Assembly (NCBI RefSeq): GCF_029835735.1
Contig: NZ_JAOEAL010000001.1
Coordinates: 372,001 to 436,000, forward strand
Source of the DNA: Shewanella sp. GD04112
GTDB lineage: Bacteria > Pseudomonadota > Gammaproteobacteria > Enterobacterales > Shewanellaceae
Direction of reading: 5' to 3'
DNA length: 64,000 nt
In this document: positions 56,101-62,100 of the stretch, in pieces
Layout: the number at the start of each line of letters is the position of its first letter
Position numbering within the stretch: position 1 is the first letter of the stretch
Translations under genes and position numbers: made by a program
The notes under the pieces: model-generated
Seen by the model: the letters and a program-made list of their open reading frames with translations, nothing else
Database searches by the model: none
What the model was told of the DNA's origin: nothing

Positions 56101-59100
56101 TGTGGGTCGAGGTGGTGCTGGCGCTAAAGGGGTTACCCGCATCATCACTGCCGGTGACGGTGGCGGTGAACTCGGTGTCCACAGCCAGGTCGCTGCCCGC
56201 CACGCTGACGCTAAAGCCCAAACCGCCACCCACCAGGGCAATGACCTGGGTGGTGTATGTCGTGCCGTTGATCACCATGGTCACGGTATCACCGATGGCG
56301 GCATCGCCACCCACGGTACCGGTGACAGTGACATCGCCTGCCGCCTCCTGGGCATTGAGGATGTCATCGCTGGTGATGTTGTCCACCGTGATGGTGGCGC
56401 TGGCGCTGGTGTCAACCGTGTGGGTCGAGGTGGTGCTGGCGCTAAAGGGGTTACCCGCATCATCACTGCCGGTGACGGTGGCGGTGAACTCGGTGTCCAC
56501 AGCCAGGTCGCTGCCCGCCACGCTGACGCTAAAGCCCAAACCGCCACCCACCAGGGCAATGACCTGGGTGGTGTATGTCGTGCCGTTGATCACCATGGTC
56601 ACGGTATCACCGATGGCGGCATCGCCACCCACGGTACCGGTGACAGTGACATCGCCTGCCGCCTCCTGGGCATTGAGGATGTCATCGCTGGTGATGTTGT
56701 CCACCGTGATGGTGGCGCTGGCGCTGGTGTCAACCGTGTGGGTCGAGGTGGTGCTGGCGCTAAAGGGGTTACCCGCATCATCACTGCCGGTGACGGTGGC
56801 GGTGAACTCGGTGTCCACAGCCAGGTCGCTGCCCGCCACGCTGACGCTAAAGCCCAAACCGCCACCCACCAGGGCAATGACCTGGGTGGTGTATGTCGTG
56901 CCGTTGATCACCATGGTCACGGTATCACCGATGGCGGCATCGCCACCCACGGTACCGGTGACAGTGACATCGCCTGCCGCCTCCTGGGCATTGAGGATGT
57001 CATCGCTGGTGATGTTGTCCACCGTGATGGTGGCGCTGGCGCTGGTGTCAACCGTGTGGGTCGAGGTGGTGCTGGCGCTAAAGGGGTTACCCGCATCATC
57101 ACTGCCGGTGACGGTGGCGGTGAACTCGGTGTCCACAGCCAGGTCGCTGCCCGCCACGCTGACGCTAAAGCCCAAACCGCCACCCACCAGGGCAATGACC
57201 TGGGTGGTGTATGTCGTGCCGTTGATCACCATGGTCACGGTATCACCGATGGCGGCATCGCCACCCACGGTACCGGTGACAGTGACATCGCCTGCCGCCT
57301 CCTGGGCATTGAGGATGTCATCGCTGGTGATGTTGTCCACCGTGATGGTGGCGCTGGCGCTGGTGTCAACCGTGTGGGTCGAGGTGGTGCTGGCGCTAAA
57401 GGGGTTACCCGCATCATCACTGCCGGTGACGGTGGCGGTGAACTCGGTGTCCACAGCCAGGTCGCTGCCCGCCACGCTGACGCTAAAGCCCAAACCGCCA
57501 CCCACCAGGGCAATGACCTGGGTGGTGTATGTCGTGCCGTTGATCACCATGGTCACGGTATCACCGATGGCGGCATCGCCACCCACGGTACCGGTGACAG
57601 TGACATCGCCTGCCGCCTCCTGGGCATTGAGGATGTCATCGCTGGTGATGTTGTCCACCGTGATGGTGGCGCTGGCGCTGGTGTCAACCGTGTGGGTCGA
57701 GGTGGTGCTGGCGCTAAAGGGGTTACCCGCATCATCACTGCCGGTGACGGTGGCGGTGAACTCGGTGTCCACAGCCAGGTCGCTGCCCGCCACGCTGACG
57801 CTAAAGCCCAAACCGCCACCCACCAGGGCAATGACCTGGGTGGTGTATGTCGTGCCGTTGATCACCATGGTCACGGTATCACCGATGGCGGCATCGCCAC
57901 CCACGGTACCGGTGACAGTGACATCGCCTGCCGCCTCCTGGGCATTGAGGATGTCATCGCTGGTGATGTTGTCCACCGTGATGGTGGCGCTGGCGCTGGT
58001 GTCAACCGTGTGGGTCGAGGTGGTGCTGGCGCTAAAGGGGTTACCCGCATCATCACTGCCGGTGACGGTGGCGGTGAACTCGGTGTCCACAGCCAGGTCG
58101 CTGCCCGCCACGCTGACGCTAAAGCCCAAACCGCCACCCACCAGGGCAATGACCTGGGTGGTGTATGTCGTGCCGTTGATCACCATGGTCACGGTATCAC
58201 CGATGGCGGCATCGCCACCCACGGTACCGGTGACAGTGACATCGCCTGCCGCCTCCTGGGCATTGAGGATGTCATCGCTGGTGATGTTGTCCACCGTGAT
58301 GGTGGCGCTGGCGCTGGTGTCAACCGTGTGGGTCGAGGTGGTGCTGGCGCTAAAGGGGTTACCCGCATCATCACTGCCGGTGACGGTGGCGGTGAACTCG
58401 GTGTCCACAGCCAGGTCGCTGCCCGCCACGCTGACGCTAAAGCCCAAACCGCCACCCACCAGGGCAATGACCTGGGTGGTGTATGTCGTGCCGTTGATCA
58501 CCATGGTCACGGTATCACCGATGGCGGCATCGCCACCCACGGTACCGGTGACAGTGACATCGCCTGCCGCCTCCTGGGCATTGAGGATGTCATCGCTGGT
58601 GATGTTGTCCACCGTGATGGTGGCGCTGGCGCTGGTGTCAACCGTGTGGGTCGAGGTGGTGCTGGCGCTAAAGGGGTTACCCGCATCATCACTGCCGGTG
58701 ACGGTGGCGGTGAACTCGGTGTCCACAGCCAGGTCGCTGCCCGCCACGCTGACGCTAAAGCCCAAACCGCCACCCACCAGGGCAATGACCTGGGTGGTGT
58801 ATGTCGTGCCGTTGATCACCATGGTCACGGTATCACCGATGGCGGCATCGCCACCCACGGTACCGGTGACAGTGACATCGCCTGCCGCCTCCTGGGCATT
58901 GAGGATGTCATCGCTGGTGATGTTGTCCACCGTGATGGTGGCGCTGGCGCTGGTGTCAACCGTGTGGGTCGAGGTGGTGCTGGCGCTAAAGGGGTTACCC
59001 GCATCATCACTGCCGGTGACGGTGGCGGTGAACTCGGTGTCCACAGCCAGGTCGCTGCCCGCCACGCTGACGCTAAAGCCCAAACCGCCACCCACCAGGG

Positions 59101-62100
59101 CAATGACCTGGGTGGTGTATGTCGTGCCGTTGATCACCATGGTCACGGTATCACCGATGGCGGCATCGCCACCCACGGTACCGGTGACAGTGACATCGCC
59201 TGCCGCCTCCTGGGCATTGAGGATGTCATCGCTGGTGATGTTGTCCACCGTGATGGTGGCGCTGGCGCTGGTGTCAACCGTGTGGGTCGAGGTGGTGCTG
59301 GCGCTAAAGGGGTTACCCGCATCATCACTGCCGGTGACGGTGGCGGTGAACTCGGTGTCCACAGCCAGGTCGCTGCCCGCCACGCTGACGCTAAAGCCCA
59401 AACCGCCACCCACCAGGGCAATGACCTGGGTGGTGTATGTCGTGCCGTTGATCACCATGGTCACGGTATCACCGATGGCGGCATCGCCACCCACGGTACC
59501 GGTGACAGTGACATCGCCTGCCGCCTCCTGGGCATTGAGGATGTCATCGCTGGTGATGTTGTCCACCGTGATGGTGGCGCTGGCGCTGGTGTCAACCGTG
59601 TGGGTCGAGGTGGTGCTGGCGCTAAAGGGGTTACCCGCATCATCACTGCCGGTGACGGTGGCGGTGAACTCGGTGTCCACAGCCAGGTCGCTGCCCGCCA
59701 CGCTGACGCTAAAGCCCAAACCGCCACCCACCAGGGCAATGACCTGGGTGGTGTATGTCGTGCCGTTGATCACCATGGTCACGGTATCACCGATGGCGGC
59801 ATCGCCACCCACGGTACCGGTGACAGTGACATCGCCTGCCGCCTCCTGGGCATTGAGGATGTCATCGCTGGTGATGTTGTCCACCGTGATGGTGGCGCTG
59901 GCGCTGGTGTCAACCGTGTGGGTCGAGGTGGTGCTGGCGCTAAAGGGGTTACCCGCATCATCACTGCCGGTGACGGTGGCGGTGAACTCGGTGTCCACAG
60001 CCAGGTCGCTGCCCGCCACGCTGACGCTAAAGCCCAAACCGCCACCCACCAGGGCAATGACCTGGGTGGTGTATGTCGTGCCGTTGATCACCATGGTCAC
60101 GGTATCACCGATGGCGGCATCGCCACCCACGGTACCGGTGACAGTGACATCGCCTGCCGCCTCCTGGGCATTGAGGATGTCATCGCTGGTGATGTTGTCC
60201 ACCGTGATGGTGGCGCTGGGCGCAGTGGTATCAATCACCACATCTTGGGTAACGGTTTTGCTGTTGCCGGCCACGTCGGTGACGGTGGCGCTGACAGGGT
60301 AAATGCCGTCAGGCAGCACAGTACCGGTCAGGTCGACACTCCAGTTACCTTGCGCATCAATCACTAAGCCGTTGGCGGTGGTGTAAACCACACCATTAAT
60401 GGTGACGGCTAAGGTGCTGTTGTCACCTAAATCGACGGTACCTTTGAAAATCAGAGTGTTGTCGTTGGTGATAAAGTCACTGCTGGAGCTGCCGGTGTCT
60501 TGGGTGATGGCGGTGATGGCCACGGTGTTACCGTCGCCGTCTTGGTCAATCTTGGTGTCAATCACCACATCTTGGGTAACGGTTTTGCTGTTGCCGGCCA
60601 CGTCGGTGACGGTGGCGCTGACAGGGTAAATGCCGTCAGGCAGCACAGTACCGGTCAGGTCGACGCTCCAGTTACCTTGCGCATCAATCACTAAGCCGTT
60701 GGCGGTGGTGTAAACCACACCATTAATGGTGACGGCTAAGGTGCTGTTGTCACCTAAATCGACGGTACCTTTGAAAATCAGAGTGTTGTCGTTGGTGATA
60801 AAGTCACTGCTGGAGCTGCCGGTGTCTTGGGTGATGGCGGTGATGGCCACGGTGTTACCGTCGCCGTCTTGGTCAATCTTGGTGTCAATCACCACATCTT
60901 GGGTAACAGTTTTGCTGTTGCCGGCGACGTCGGTGACGGTGGCGCTGACGGGGTAAGTGCCGTCAGGCAGCACAGTACCGGTCAGGTCGACGCTCCAGTT
61001 ACCTTGCGCATCAATCACTAAGCCGTTGGCGGTGGTGTAAACCACACCATTGATGGTGACGGCTAAGGTGCTGTTGTCACCTAAATCGACGGTACCTTTG
61101 AAAATCAGAGTGTTGTCGTTGGTGATAAAGTCACTGCTGGAGCTGCCAGTGTCTTGGGTGATGGCGGTGATGGCCACGGTGTTACCGTCACCGTCTTGGT
61201 CAATCTTGGTGTCAATCACCACATCTTGGGTAACAGTTTTGCTGTTGCCGGCCACGTCGGTGACGGTGGCGCTGACGGGGTAAGTGCCGTCAGGCAGCAC
61301 AGTACCGGTCAGGTCGACGCTCCAGTTACCTTGCGCATCAATCACTAAGCCGTTGGCGGTGGTGTAAACCACACCATTGATGGTGACGGCTAAGGTGCTG
61401 TTGTCACCTAAATCGACAGTACCTTTGAAAATCAGGGTGTTGTCGTTGGTGATAAAGTCACTGCTGGAGCTGCCGGTGTCTTGGGTGATGGCGGTGATGG
61501 CCACGGTGTTACCGTCGCCGTCTTGGTCAATCTTGGTGTCAATCACCACATCTTGGGTAACGGTTTTGCTGTTGCCGGCCACGTCGGTGACGGTGGCGCT
61601 GACAGGGTAAATGCCGTCAGGCAGCACAGTACCGGTCAGGTCGACACTCCAGTTACCTTGCGCATCAATCACTAAGCCGTTGGCGGTGGTGTAAACCACA
61701 CCATTAATGGTGACGGCTAAGGTGCTGTTGTCACCTAAATCGACGGTACCTTTGAAAATCAGAGTGTTGTCGTTGGTGATAAAGTCACTGCTGGAGCTGC
61801 CAGTGTCTTGGGTGATGGCGGTGATGGCCACGGTGTTACCGTCACCGTCTTGGTCAATCTTGGTGTCAATCACCACATCTTGGGTAACGGTTTTGCTGTT
61901 GCCGGCCACGTCGGTGACGGTGGCGCTGACAGGGTAGGTGCCGTCAGGCAGCACAGTACCGGTCAGGTCGACGCTCCAGTTACCTTGCGCATCAATCACT
62001 AAGCCGTTGGCGGTGGTGTAAACCACACCATTGATGGTGACGGCTAAGGTGCTGTTGTCACCTAAATCGACAGTACCTTTGAAAATCAGGGTGTTGTCGT

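Noticed and set aside
47695..60057. Thirty-nine 92-codon minus-strand frames at 318-base spacing
   Set aside because: These are an alternative frame of the same repeat unit, rich in Pro, Ser, Arg and Trp, with no ribosome site. They are shadows of the array and useful only for counting units.
47388..60367. Two plus-strand open frames of about 4,300 codons antisense to the adhesin array
   Set aside because: The unit length is a multiple of three and units are identical, so any frame open through one unit is open through all forty. The frames have no ribosome site, translate to low-complexity repeats, and are opposite a well-supported adhesin frame.
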